From positions 1 to 53,099 of the forward strand of contig JAFGIY010000008.1 of NCBI GenBank assembly GCA_016929335.1: DNA of 53,099 bases, in the 5' to 3' direction. Made by a program: the position numbers and the translations under genes. Positions 34,097 to 42,839 of this stretch are shown here, one piece after another. A model generated the notes under the pieces. It did no database searches and was not told the origin of the DNA. It was given only the letters and a program-made list of their open reading frames with translations. Position 1 is the stretch's first letter. Every line of letters starts with the position of its first letter. Source of the DNA: Acidobacteriota bacterium (lineage in GTDB: Bacteria > Acidobacteriota > UBA6911).

Positions 34097-34558
34097 CAGA
34101 CCATTTTCCTTGGATCGCCTCTCTAGGATGACTATGAGCATATAAAGATTAAAGCGAACAGGTATTCATTCCAAGAGAAAACGGAACGGCGGCGCTGCTC
34201 AGACGGGACATTTTTCTTTGCTTCCTTAGAGCAGCTTTTTTTGCCATATTCAATGAGGTTTTAGTTGATTGTGGGAGAATTGCCCAAAAGTCCGCAGGGA
34301 AAGATACTCAGGAAAGAAGTGCGGAAATTATACGTAAGGCAATCATAATCTGTTGCGAGATTCTCCGGCTCTTCTTGGAGACTTAGCGGCATGGAGTCTT
34401 CGAGTTGATTCCGCTCAAAGATTCCAGGGCTCGGAGGCTCCAAGAGAAGATCCCGATGGTTCCTTCCTTTCGGAATCTGCCGGAGTATTATTTGCCTGCT
34501 TGCTGAGCGCCGGTGAATGTAGTAAAAGTGTCGGTTCCTGATCGAGGATGAAATCCAT
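34097..34558. other. Intergenic region with acyl-CoA synthetase remnant
   Basis: This 462-base gap between divergent genes contains the coding remnant at 34265-34348. No promoter with good boxes, no hairpin and no further open frame of note were seen. GAGGA at 34543 serves the CoA-transferase gene. Confidence 0.5.
34265..34348 (+). pseudogene. Remnant of an acyl-CoA synthetase C-terminus
   Basis: Following an in-frame TAG, the frame to TAA at 34346 reads VGELPKSPQGKILRKEVRKL. This is the A10 lid motif of AMP-forming acyl-CoA synthetases (PxTPxGKILRREL), with the catalytic Lys in GKIL. It is at the right distance from a natural C-terminus. Nothing upstream in the gap continues the enzyme, so the rest has been deleted or has decayed. 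It lies directly before two CoA-transferase genes and was probably once part of the same acid-activation set. Confidence 0.6.
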
Positions 34559-35884
34559 ATGGCAGAAATGACGTGGGAAAATTATAAACAGAACAAATCA
34601 TCCAAACCGGCTCCGTTGAAAGGTGTGAAAGTGCTGGAAGTCTGCACCATGCTGCTCGGGCCGATGGGCCCGGCGCTGCTGGCGCAGCTGGGTGCGGATG
34701 TCATACGGTGTGAAATTCCGCCCATGGGCGATTCCACGCGTTCATTGAATCCTTTCGGCTGGTTCCTGAAGGATCAGAGCCCGCTGTTATTGCACATCAA
34801 CCAGAACAAATATTGGATGGGCCTCGACCTGCATAAACCCGAAGGTCAAAGGATATTCTGTGAACTTGCCGCGAAATGCGACATCGTGGAAAACAACTTC
34901 CGCCCCGGCGTAATGGAAGAGTGGAATATCGGATACCGCCAGATTAAAGAGATTAATCCCGGCATAATTTTTCTTTCGAAAAACGGTTACGGTCAATGGG
35001 GCCGGTATGCCAGGGAAAACCGGCCTTCCAATGACGGAGCATCGCAGGCGCTTACAGGCTATTCCTGGATGTCGCGCTGGCCCGGACATACGCCGTTGAA
35101 GATGCGCGCTTATATAGGCGACAACTACGGCGCGATGGTTGCCGAGATCGCAGTGCTGGCTGCGCTTCATTACAGGGACAGAACGGGCAAAGGGCAGTTC
35201 ATTGAATTCTCTCAGACGGAAAATATCATGCGCCCGATGTCCTGGATCTGGCCCTATCTGCAGATTACGGGAAAACAGCCGCCGCCCGCCGGCAACCGGG
35301 ATGTCTCCATCTGTCCCGCCGACACATTCCGCTGCATGGATGACGCCTTCGTTGCCCTGGCTGCGCCGGCGCCTGAGGAATTTGCCGGCCTCTGCGCGGC
35401 TATGGGCCGGCCTGATCTGGCGCAAGATGCGAGGTTCAAAGATCACACAACGCGCCTGAAAGAGGAAAACGCCACCGCAATTCTGAAGATCATCGCGGAT
35501 TGGATCAAGGCGCACAAGGCGGAAGAAATTGAAGCCCTGGCTGAAAAGCACGGGTTTGCCGCCACTCATCTTTACACGGCCAGGGATCTTGTGGAGAACG
35601 AGCATTTCCGAGCGCGCGATTTCTGGACGGAGGTCGATGATCCGCTCATCGGGAAATACAACAACTACGAATTCCCCGTAAAAATGTCGGAGACTCCGCC
35701 GAAAACACTCTGGTCGGTCCGGCCTGTCGGGTTTGACAATGAGTACATCATGAAAAGGATCCTCGGCAAAAGCGATGCGGAAATTCAGGAATTGTATAAA
35801 GCGGGCGCTTTGGGAAAGTGGGCGGATATGCAGGGCCGCCGTCCCCCTCCGGACTGGGACGGCAAGGCGGGATTGCGTTCATAG
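34559..35884 (+). CDS. Family III CoA-transferase (CaiB/BaiF type)
   Basis: The 441-residue CoA-transferase of family III begins with the usual PLKGVKVLEVCTMLLGPMGPALLAQLGADVIR pattern. It has HKPEGQRIF and NNFRPGVMEEWNIGY, and its likely catalytic Asp is D159 in SNDGASQALTG. Members move CoA between acids such as carnitine, oxalate, phenyllactate or benzylsuccinate. A second, diverged family member follows after 40 bases, so the two may form a heteromeric enzyme as in benzylsuccinate CoA-transferase. The donor and acceptor acids are unknown. Confidence 0.88.
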   Translation: MAEMTWENYKQNKSSKPAPLKGVKVLEVCTMLLGPMGPALLAQLGADVIRCEIPPMGDSTRSLNPFGWFLKDQSPLLLHINQNKYWMGLDLHKPEGQRIFCELAAKCDIVENNFRPGVMEEWNIGYRQIKEINPGIIFLSKNGYGQWGRYARENRPSNDGASQALTGYSWMSRWPGHTPLKMRAYIGDNYGAMVAEIAVLAALHYRDRTGKGQFIEFSQTENIMRPMSWIWPYLQITGKQPPPAGNRDVSICPADTFRCMDDAFVALAAPAPEEFAGLCAAMGRPDLAQDARFKDHTTRLKEENATAILKIIADWIKAHKAEEIEALAEKHGFAATHLYTARDLVENEHFRARDFWTEVDDPLIGKYNNYEFPVKMSETPPKTLWSVRPVGFDNEYIMKRILGKSDAEIQELYKAGALGKWADMQGRRPPPDWDGKAGLRS

Positions 35885-35924
35885 CAAAACAGGGTTCTAT
35901 TTTCATGGATAAGAGGATTCAGGA

Positions 35925-37274
35925 ATGGCAGCTAAAAAGCGATCGGATTGGTCTGAATGGTCAGACTGGATCAGGGAAAGAGATGATCCCGGATCTGCGC
36001 ATACAAAGCCGGAAGCGTTGGATGACATCACGGTATTGGATCTGAGCAACAGGAGCTTCGCAGGGTGCCACTGTTCTTCGGCATTGGCCGAGCATGGCGC
36101 TCATGTGATCCGAATCGAGCCGCCGGAAGGCGATTTCATCAGAAGCTGCACTCCTTATGGATTCATGTATAAAGGCGAAGGCCTGAATTACCTGACCGAG
36201 GGAAGGAACAAGCACCATGTCACTCTCGACCTCAATAAGCCGGAGGCGCGAGAAATGCTCAGAACTCTGGCACGCCGGGCGGACGTCCTGATCGAAACCT
36301 ATGCTCCCGGCACTATGGACGCCTGGGGGCTCGGATATGAAGATCTGAAAAAAATAAATCCGAAATTGATCTTCGCATCGATTACGGCCTATGGAGGCTT
36401 CGGACCCAAAAGCAAAGTCCGGATTTCAGATTGGGACAACATCGGCCAGGCCATGTCGGGTTTTCACTACGATACAGGTGAAAGACTTCCCGCCGGCAAG
36501 ACCTATGACGAATGTCCCTGGGCCGTCCCTACCAAATCCGGCCCCTGGATCGCCTGGTTCATGTCGGGAACTTTCATGACAATGGGAATACTGGCCGCAT
36601 TGCATGCGCGCGTGACAACCGGTCAGGGGCAGGCATTGGATATTGCTACCGCGGAAGCGTACGCTCGCATCGATGATTTTGTGGCACTCTGGTATGAACA
36701 CACGGGCCGCATCAATGAGCGGTTCGGTAATCTGGATACCGCCATATGGCTTTACTGCTTTGCCCCGACGAAAGACGGCGCAGTTTTTCTGGGAGGACTG
36801 CGTTTGGAAATGTGGCAGGCTTTTGCGGATATGGTAGGGAAGTGGGATGAATGGGGAGCGGCCGACTGGACCAGTATTGCCCCATTTACGGCGGAAGAGG
36901 AACAGATCAAATGGTCGGCACTGGTGTTCGAGGAAACGCTCAAATATACCAGCGATGAATTGCTGGAGATGTCTCTGGAATACTCCAAACACGGCCGCCT
37001 TGCGCCCATCACGTGCGTTGTCGCATCGATTCTGGCCCCTGAAGACGCCATTAAAGATGCCAACTGGAAAGACCGGGGGATTTTTACTCCGATCGCCGAT
37101 CCGATTTACGGAGACATTATAGCGGCGCAGGCGCAATACAAAATGACGGAAACCCCGATCAGGACAAAATGGGTATGCCAGCCGGTCGGGCACGAGAATG
37201 AAGCTGTCTATCAACAGTATCTGGGTCTGAACCCCGCCCAGGTGAAAGAACTGAAAACGCGCGGCATTATCTGA
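35925..37274 (+). CDS. Family III CoA-transferase (CaiB/BaiF type), second subunit or paralogue
   Basis: The 449-residue family III CoA-transferase has ITVLDLSNRSFAGCHCSSALAEHGAHVIRIEPPEGD, then LDLNKPEARE and ETYAPGTMDAWGLGYEDL. The likely catalytic Asp is D171 in WDNIGQAMSG. It is clearly diverged from its neighbour, so this is not a recent duplication. AGGA lies just before the ATG. It ends 15 bases from the convergent end of iorB. A two-subunit enzyme with the upstream gene, or a parallel enzyme for a related acid, are both possible. Confidence 0.87.
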   Translation: MAAKKRSDWSEWSDWIRERDDPGSAHTKPEALDDITVLDLSNRSFAGCHCSSALAEHGAHVIRIEPPEGDFIRSCTPYGFMYKGEGLNYLTEGRNKHHVTLDLNKPEAREMLRTLARRADVLIETYAPGTMDAWGLGYEDLKKINPKLIFASITAYGGFGPKSKVRISDWDNIGQAMSGFHYDTGERLPAGKTYDECPWAVPTKSGPWIAWFMSGTFMTMGILAALHARVTTGQGQALDIATAEAYARIDDFVALWYEHTGRINERFGNLDTAIWLYCFAPTKDGAVFLGGLRLEMWQAFADMVGKWDEWGAADWTSIAPFTAEEEQIKWSALVFEETLKYTSDELLEMSLEYSKHGRLAPITCVVASILAPEDAIKDANWKDRGIFTPIADPIYGDIIAAQAQYKMTETPIRTKWVCQPVGHENEAVYQQYLGLNPAQVKELKTRGII

Positions 37275-37280
37275 TTTGAA

Positions 37281-37312
37281 CTCAAAGGCTCAAAGACTCG
37301 AAGGCTCAAAGC
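37281..37312. repeat. Tandem octamer array (CTCAAAGN x4) overlapping the end of iorB
   Basis: Four back-to-back units read CTCAAAGG, CTCAAAGA, CTCGAAGG, CTCAAAGC. The array lies at the convergent ends of a CoA-transferase gene and iorB. The iorB stop codon is inside it, so the last residues of IorB (GFEPSSL) are encoded by repeat units. Confidence 0.8.
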
Positions 37313-37907
37313 CCTTGATCGCGGCCCTTCCCTCATTAAAAGCCACTATGTTTATATCGTGTAATCGGACCGGAAGCAGGCTCCTGATCGCGTCCAGCCA
37401 CTGTGGCTCTTCCAGTTCGTGGAAGAATTTGGAGAGAGCGCCGATCAGGACTACATTGGCTACCTGGAGATTGCCGATGTTTTTCGCAATCTCATAACCG
37501 TTCACAAGCCAGACGTTATCCTTAAAGTATTTCCTGAAGGTTTTTTCCACGTCTTTCGGATACTCCATTTTGCCCAGACTGACGGAAGGAGGAAGGACTG
37601 AGAAATTATTGAGTATTATTCTGCCTTCAGGCTTGACCCAGTTCAGATACCGCAGCGCTTCGAGCAGCTCGAACGACACGAGGTAATCGACATCTCCCTG
37701 TTTGATCAGCGGCGAGTATACTTTTTCGCCGAACCGGAAATGGGTTGTAACGTCGCCGCCTCTCTGGGCCATTCCGTGAACTTCCGACTTTTTAACGTCA
37801 TAGCCGGCATTCAGCATCACCTGGCCGAGGATATTGCTTGCGAGGATCGTGCCCTGTCCTCCCACACCCGAAAGAAAAATATTTCTGGTCTTGTCATTAT
37901 TGGACAT
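37290..37907 (-). CDS. iorB: Indolepyruvate:ferredoxin oxidoreductase beta subunit
   Basis: The 205-residue pyruvate-ferredoxin-oxidoreductase gamma-type domain begins with FLSGVGGQGTILASNILGQV and has HGMAQRGGDVTTHFRFG, both typical of IorB. With IorA it oxidatively decarboxylates aryl 2-oxo acids to aryl-acetyl-CoA and reduces ferredoxin. The ATG at 37907 (MSNNDK) has GAGGAG upstream and starts 11 bases after the iorA stop; an in-frame ATG 15 bases earlier lies within the iorA end and is less likely. The C-terminal tail runs into an octamer repeat. Confidence 0.92.
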   Translation of the reverse strand: MSNNDKTRNIFLSGVGGQGTILASNILGQVMLNAGYDVKKSEVHGMAQRGGDVTTHFRFGEKVYSPLIKQGDVDYLVSFELLEALRYLNWVKPEGRIILNNFSVLPPSVSLGKMEYPKDVEKTFRKYFKDNVWLVNGYEIAKNIGNLQVANVVLIGALSKFFHELEEPQWLDAIRSLLPVRLHDINIVAFNEGRAAIKGFEPSSL

Positions 37908-37918
37908 AGCTCTTCTCC

Positions 37919-39739
37919 TCATTCCGCATTCGGCAAAATGGCGTCAAATTCGCAGACTTGAATACACAATCCGCAGCCAACACATTGATCCTGATTGATG
38001 AACGACGTTCCCTTTCTCTTTTGACCGGTTTTGGAGGTTCCCGGATTCGGCAGCCAGCTTATGGACGGGCAGTTGATATTGAGGCACAGCCTGCATCCGG
38101 TGCAGGAATCATTATCCACGCGATAGGACGGATACTGAAAGCGCTCACGCGGCTTCGACCGGCGGAGGAGCATGCAGGGGCTGTTTTGGGTAATGATGAG
38201 GGATGCCTCGTCTCGCAGAGCTTCCTGCTGGATGATCTGCATCGTTTCTTTAATATTGTAGGGATCGACCATGCGCACATGCTGGACGCCCAGGGCTTTG
38301 GCCAGCTGCTCGTAATTAACCTGATCTGCGGGATCGCCTTTGATTGTGAATCCGGTTCCCGGGTGTTCCTGCTGTCCCGTCATTGCAGTGATTCGGTTAT
38401 CCAGGATGATGGTCGTGGAATAGCCTCCGTTGTACACCGCATCCATCAGAGGGCCGATGCCGCTGTGGAGAAAAGTAGAGTCTCCAAGAACGGCGCAAAT
38501 TTTCCCAAGGCCGTCTTTGCCGAGCACCTTGCCTGCGCCGTAGGCGCCGCCCACGCCGGCGCCCATGCAGGTCGATGCATGCATCGCGGAAAGCGGAGGC
38601 GCAACCGCCAGTCCATAGCAGCCAATGTCCCCGAAAACAAAAAGTCCCAGCTTTTTCAGCGCATAGAACAGAGCACGATGAGCGCATCCTGCGCACAGGT
38701 TCGGCGGTCTTTTAGGAAGCTGTTCGGGATCAATCCGCGGCTTGGCCGGCTTGACGCGCCTGCCGGTCACCACCTTTGAAAGGGACTCCTCGATGATGGA
38801 CGGCGTAAGCTCTCCGATGGGAGGAATGAGGCTTTTCCCGTGGCGAACCTTGAATCCCATAGCCCGGATTTCCGTTTCGTAAAACGAATCCAGCTCTTCA
38901 ACAACAATCACCTTTTTGACTTTTTTGAAAAATTCTGCAATCAACTTTTTGGGCAAAGGCCAGACCATGCCCAGTTTCAGGAAGGAGTATTGAGGGAATG
39001 CCTCTTTAGTGTAGAGGTAGGTGACGCCGGAACAAATAAAGCCGACGGAGGGATCATTTATCTCCACAGTGTTGTATGGGAATTCTTCGTCTGCATAGGA
39101 GGCGAGTTTGTTCATCCTTTCCTCGACAAGGACCCTTCGCACTCTCGCGTACATCGGAACCATCACCATCTTGGGCGTGTCTTTCTTATCGAGGCCTTTT
39201 GGTATCGATGCTTCCTTTCTTTCGCCCAGCGTTACAGGAGAATCGCAATGGGATACTCTTGTTTCGCTGCGAAGCAGAACGGGAGTATCGAACCTTTCGC
39301 TGATGTCAAAGGCGATGCGTGTAAAATCGCTGCATTCCTGGGCATCTGCCGGTTCGAGCATCGGCACTTTCCCAAAGCGGGTCCAATGGCGACTGTCCTG
39401 TTCGTTCTGGGAGCTGTGCTGGCCGGGATCATCCGCCACCACGACGACGAATCCGCCTTTGACCCCTGTATAGGAAATGGTCATGAAAGGATCGGCTGCC
39501 ACATTCAGGCCGACATGTTTCATGCAGACGATTGCGCGACCGCCGGCAAAGGAGGCGCCATGCCCGACCTCCATGGCGACTTTTTCATTGGGCGACCATT
39601 CCGTATAGACCTCCGGATATTTCGACAACTCGGCCAGAATCTCGCTGCTGGGCGTTCCGGGATAGGCGCATCCCACGGTTACGCCTGCCTCCCAGGCTCC
39701 TCTGGCAATTGCTTCATTCCCCTGTAAAATCCTTCTCAT
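37919..39739 (-). CDS. iorA: Indolepyruvate:ferredoxin oxidoreductase alpha subunit
   Basis: The 606-residue thiamine-diphosphate enzyme begins with the 2-oxo-acid binding half (GNEAIARGAWEAGVTVGCAYPGTPSSEI). The TPP-binding half follows (GDIGCYGLAVAPPL, then GDSTFLHSGI and NRITAMTGQQ). It ends with two ferredoxin motifs, CTGCRLCLNINCP and CVGCGLCIQVC. It oxidises indolepyruvate and similar aryl-pyruvates and feeds electrons to ferredoxin. This enzyme is typical of anaerobic amino-acid use. GGAGGAGG precedes the ATG. Reduced ferredoxin from this step could supply the hydrogenase in this window. Confidence 0.95.
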   Translation of the reverse strand: MRRILQGNEAIARGAWEAGVTVGCAYPGTPSSEILAELSKYPEVYTEWSPNEKVAMEVGHGASFAGGRAIVCMKHVGLNVAADPFMTISYTGVKGGFVVVVADDPGQHSSQNEQDSRHWTRFGKVPMLEPADAQECSDFTRIAFDISERFDTPVLLRSETRVSHCDSPVTLGERKEASIPKGLDKKDTPKMVMVPMYARVRRVLVEERMNKLASYADEEFPYNTVEINDPSVGFICSGVTYLYTKEAFPQYSFLKLGMVWPLPKKLIAEFFKKVKKVIVVEELDSFYETEIRAMGFKVRHGKSLIPPIGELTPSIIEESLSKVVTGRRVKPAKPRIDPEQLPKRPPNLCAGCAHRALFYALKKLGLFVFGDIGCYGLAVAPPLSAMHASTCMGAGVGGAYGAGKVLGKDGLGKICAVLGDSTFLHSGIGPLMDAVYNGGYSTTIILDNRITAMTGQQEHPGTGFTIKGDPADQVNYEQLAKALGVQHVRMVDPYNIKETMQIIQQEALRDEASLIITQNSPCMLLRRSKPRERFQYPSYRVDNDSCTGCRLCLNINCPSISWLPNPGTSKTGQKRKGTSFINQDQCVGCGLCIQVCEFDAILPNAE

Positions 39740-39804
39740 GCTTCCTCCTCCTCAGGATCCGGTCAATCTTAACATAACAATCCCCATAGGAAAGCAGCCA
39801 CAAA

Positions 39805-39840
39805 TTGCCGCGAATAAAACGGCCAAATTATTCGCGGCAA
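39805..39840. repeat. 11-bp intergenic palindrome
   Basis: TTGCCGCGAAT pairs with ATTCGCGGCAA around a 14-base loop, between the divergent iorA and mutarotase genes. A similar GCCGCGAATTATTC string occurs near 28690 after the first symporter gene, so it is probably a dispersed short repeat rather than an operator. Confidence 0.6.
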
Positions 39841-39913
39841 ATTGATTGCCCTTGATCGAATGATATGCCAAACTGCCTCTTCTGAATCCAAATCTATCGC
39901 TGGAGCATGCTCT

Positions 39914-41053
39914 ATGATGAGAGGGTTTGTTTTAGGCATCGTTGCTTTATCCGTGTTCTCAACCGAAGCATGTAAAACAAACGGAAAGGTTCAATCTTCC
40001 ATGAAGACGACTGTTTTCGGCAAGCTTCCGGACGGACGGGAAGTGCATCAATATACCCTGTCCAACGGCGCAGGTATGACCGCGCAGATCATCAATTATG
40101 GCGCGACCATCACGTCGCTGACTGTCCCCGACAGGAATGGGAAAGTGGCGGATGTAGTCCTGGGATACGACACTATTGATGGATATGTGAACGGCACGGC
40201 CTATTTGGGCGCGATTGTGGGACGATACGGCAATCGCATAGGCAAGGGACAATTCCAACTCGACGGGAAGCAGTACCAATTAGCCGTGAACGACGGAGAG
40301 AATCATCTCCATGGCGGGAAGACCGGCTTCAACAAAGTACTGTGGGAGGCAATACTTCCCGACAGCTCTTCGCAATCATCCGTGCAGCTGCGCTATGTCA
40401 GCCGGGATGGAGAAGAGGGATATCCTGGAACCGTTACGCTGAAGGTAACCTATACGCTGACCGACAAAAATGAACTGCGCGTTGACTACGAAGGAACTGC
40501 CGATCGGCCTACCATATTGAATCCCACTCAGCATTCCTATTTCAACCTTTCGGGTGCATTCGGCAACACGATTCTCGATCATCTGTTGATGATCGATGCG
40601 GACAGTATTACTCCGGTGGATAAAGGCCTCATTCCAACAGGCCAGGTCGCAAGCGTGGAGAAAACGCCGATGGATTTCCGGACGCCCATGGCGATCGGAG
40701 CTCATATCGACGATCAGGACGAACAGCTTGCGTTCGGCCGAGGCTATGACCATAACTGGGTTTTAAAGGGTGCTCCGGGCCAGGTCCGCAAAGTGGCGGA
40801 GCTCTATGATGCCGCGAGCGGGCGCATGATGTCTGTCCTTACCGATCAGCCGGGGCTTCAGTTTTACTCCGGCAACTTTCTTGATGGAACGGTAATCGGG
40901 AAAAACGGCATTGCCTATCAGCATAGAACAGCCCTATGCCTGGAAACCCAGGCATTCCCGGATACTCCCAATAAGCCTCAGTTTCCGTCTGTAACGCTAA
41001 GACCGGGACAGACGTATCGTCAGACGACAATCTATCAGTTTTCGACAAGATAG
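39914..41053 (+). CDS. galM: Aldose 1-epimerase (mutarotase), predicted lipoprotein
   Basis: The roughly 379-residue protein begins MMRGFVLGIVALSVFSTEAC, a lipoprotein signal with cysteine at the lipobox, so it should be in the periplasm. The mutarotase fold follows: IINYGATITSLTVPDRNG, catalytic His in NPTQHSYFNLSG and Glu in CLETQAFPDTPN. It speeds interconversion of alpha and beta sugar anomers. ATG at 39914 is chosen because GGAG lies 8 bases upstream and the signal starts there; the frame is open 72 bases further back. It heads an operon with an SSS transporter and pentose enzymes, probably presenting the right anomer for uptake. Confidence 0.9.
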   Translation: MMRGFVLGIVALSVFSTEACKTNGKVQSSMKTTVFGKLPDGREVHQYTLSNGAGMTAQIINYGATITSLTVPDRNGKVADVVLGYDTIDGYVNGTAYLGAIVGRYGNRIGKGQFQLDGKQYQLAVNDGENHLHGGKTGFNKVLWEAILPDSSSQSSVQLRYVSRDGEEGYPGTVTLKVTYTLTDKNELRVDYEGTADRPTILNPTQHSYFNLSGAFGNTILDHLLMIDADSITPVDKGLIPTGQVASVEKTPMDFRTPMAIGAHIDDQDEQLAFGRGYDHNWVLKGAPGQVRKVAELYDAASGRMMSVLTDQPGLQFYSGNFLDGTVIGKNGIAYQHRTALCLETQAFPDTPNKPQFPSVTLRPGQTYRQTTIYQFSTR

Positions 41054-41073
41054 CATGTAGAGGAGAACGTTAC

Positions 41074-42828
41074 ATGAGTGTTCTGCATCCTGTGGACTGG
41101 ATCGTTGTTCTTGCCTATTTCGGATTGATAGCGGGAATTGTGGTATGGGTTACCAAAAAGCAGAAAAAGACATCCGACAGCTATTTCCTTGCCGGAAGAG
41201 AACTGGGATGGTTTGTCATCGGCGCCTCGATCTTCGCTTCGAATATCGGCTCGGAGCATCTGGTGGGATTGGCATCCTCTGGAGCAACGGACGGCGTTGC
41301 TATGGCGCACTATGAGCTCCACGCCTGGTGCCTGCTGGTCCTTGCGTGGGTCATGGTCCCGTTCTATATGCGTTCGAAAGTATTCACCATGCCGGAATTC
41401 CTCGAGAGGCGGTTTTCTCCGACAGCGCGCACCGTTCTGTCCGTCATTTCTCTGGTCGCCTACGTCCTGACAAAAATTGCGGTTGGAATATTCGCGGGTG
41501 GCGTCGTCTTCGCTGTCCTGCTGCCCGAAATCAACCTTTGGGGCCTGGACAGCTTCTGGGTCGGCTCCTTCCTTGTAGTCGTGATTACCGGTTTGTATAC
41601 CATCATCGGCGGCATGAGAGCCGTTGCCTATACGGAAGCGATTCAGACAATCGTTCTCATCGTCGGATCGGCGCTGGTGACAATCTTCGGCCTGCAGGCG
41701 ATCGGCGGCTGGTCGGAGCTGAGAGCCATCGTTCCATCAGACATGTTCAACTTATGGAAACCGATGGTTCCGGCAGGGCTTGAAAGCACATGGGCTCCGA
41801 TACAGGATTCCCAACGAATGGCTTGGTATTTTAATGACAATTATCCCTGGCTGGGAATGCTCATATGCGCGCCGGTGATCGGCCTCTGGTACTGGTGTAC
41901 GGATCAATACATCGTGCAGCGCGCTTTGACTGCACCCAATGAAACGGAAGCCCGTCGCGGATCCATCACGGCTGCATTCTTCAAGCTGCTTCCCGTGTTT
42001 ATCTTTATCATCCCCGGAATCATCTGTTACGCCCTTGCGATTTCGGGCAAAAATCCCAGCTTCCAGAATTTCCTCATCGGCCCTGATGGCAGCATTATCC
42101 GCGATAATGCCCAGCAGGCATTCCCTCTGATGGTTGCAAATGTCCTTCCCGTCGGCATCCGCGGCCTCGTTGTGGCAGGTCTGCTGGCGGCATTGATGAG
42201 TTCGCTGGCGGGAGCCTTTAATGCAAGCGCCACCTTATTCACCATCGATTTTTATGGACGCCTGCACCGCAGCATTTCCCAGGAGCGGCTGGTCTGGGTG
42301 GGCCGGGTTGCAACCGCCGTAATGGTGTTGATCGGCATCTGCTGGATCCCGGTGATCCGCGGCGGCCGCGGCCTGTATGACTATCTCCAGGGCATCCAGG
42401 GGTATCTTGCGCCGCCTATCTTTGTCGTCTTTTTCCTCGGAGTATTTTTTAAGAGGCTGAATGCCAAGGGTTGTCTCTGGGCGCTCATCGTCGGTTTTGC
42501 TCTGGGAATCGGCCGCCTGGCGGTTGATACTCCGGTCAAAATGATCGAAGGATTCCAATATGCGCAGGGATCGTTCCTGTGGATTGTGAATAAGATCTTT
42601 TTCCAGTATTACAGCGGGCTTATCCTTATTATCTCGGCGGCTGTAATGGTTATTGTCAGCCATCTGACCGCTGCACCGGACTATGCCAAAATAGGAGGAT
42701 TGACCTACGCGACCAGGACCGCCGAAGACAAGCGGATTTCCAGGGAAAGCTGGAAGACGATGGATGTGGTTTTGTCAGTCTTGGTCATCTGCCTTATTAT
42801 TGCCGCGTACCTGTACTTTGTCGGATAA
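41074..42828 (+). CDS. Sodium:sugar symporter (SSS, SGLT-like)
   Basis: The 584-residue inner-membrane protein has about 14 helices and the SGLT-type SSS pattern: DSYFLAGRELGWFVIGASIFASNIGSEHLVGLAS-type helix region, IGGMRAVAYTEAIQ, DQYIVQRAL and LAALMSSLAGAFNASATLFTIDFY. It imports a sugar with Na+. GAGGAG lies 8 bases before the ATG. It sits between the mutarotase and the pentose kinase, which makes L-arabinose or a related pentose the likely cargo. It differs from the first SSS protein at 26964 by lacking the charged insertion. Confidence 0.92.
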   Translation: MSVLHPVDWIVVLAYFGLIAGIVVWVTKKQKKTSDSYFLAGRELGWFVIGASIFASNIGSEHLVGLASSGATDGVAMAHYELHAWCLLVLAWVMVPFYMRSKVFTMPEFLERRFSPTARTVLSVISLVAYVLTKIAVGIFAGGVVFAVLLPEINLWGLDSFWVGSFLVVVITGLYTIIGGMRAVAYTEAIQTIVLIVGSALVTIFGLQAIGGWSELRAIVPSDMFNLWKPMVPAGLESTWAPIQDSQRMAWYFNDNYPWLGMLICAPVIGLWYWCTDQYIVQRALTAPNETEARRGSITAAFFKLLPVFIFIIPGIICYALAISGKNPSFQNFLIGPDGSIIRDNAQQAFPLMVANVLPVGIRGLVVAGLLAALMSSLAGAFNASATLFTIDFYGRLHRSISQERLVWVGRVATAVMVLIGICWIPVIRGGRGLYDYLQGIQGYLAPPIFVVFFLGVFFKRLNAKGCLWALIVGFALGIGRLAVDTPVKMIEGFQYAQGSFLWIVNKIFFQYYSGLILIISAAVMVIVSHLTAAPDYAKIGGLTYATRTAEDKRISRESWKTMDVVLSVLVICLIIAAYLYFVG

Positions 42829-42839
42829 GGATTGTTGAA

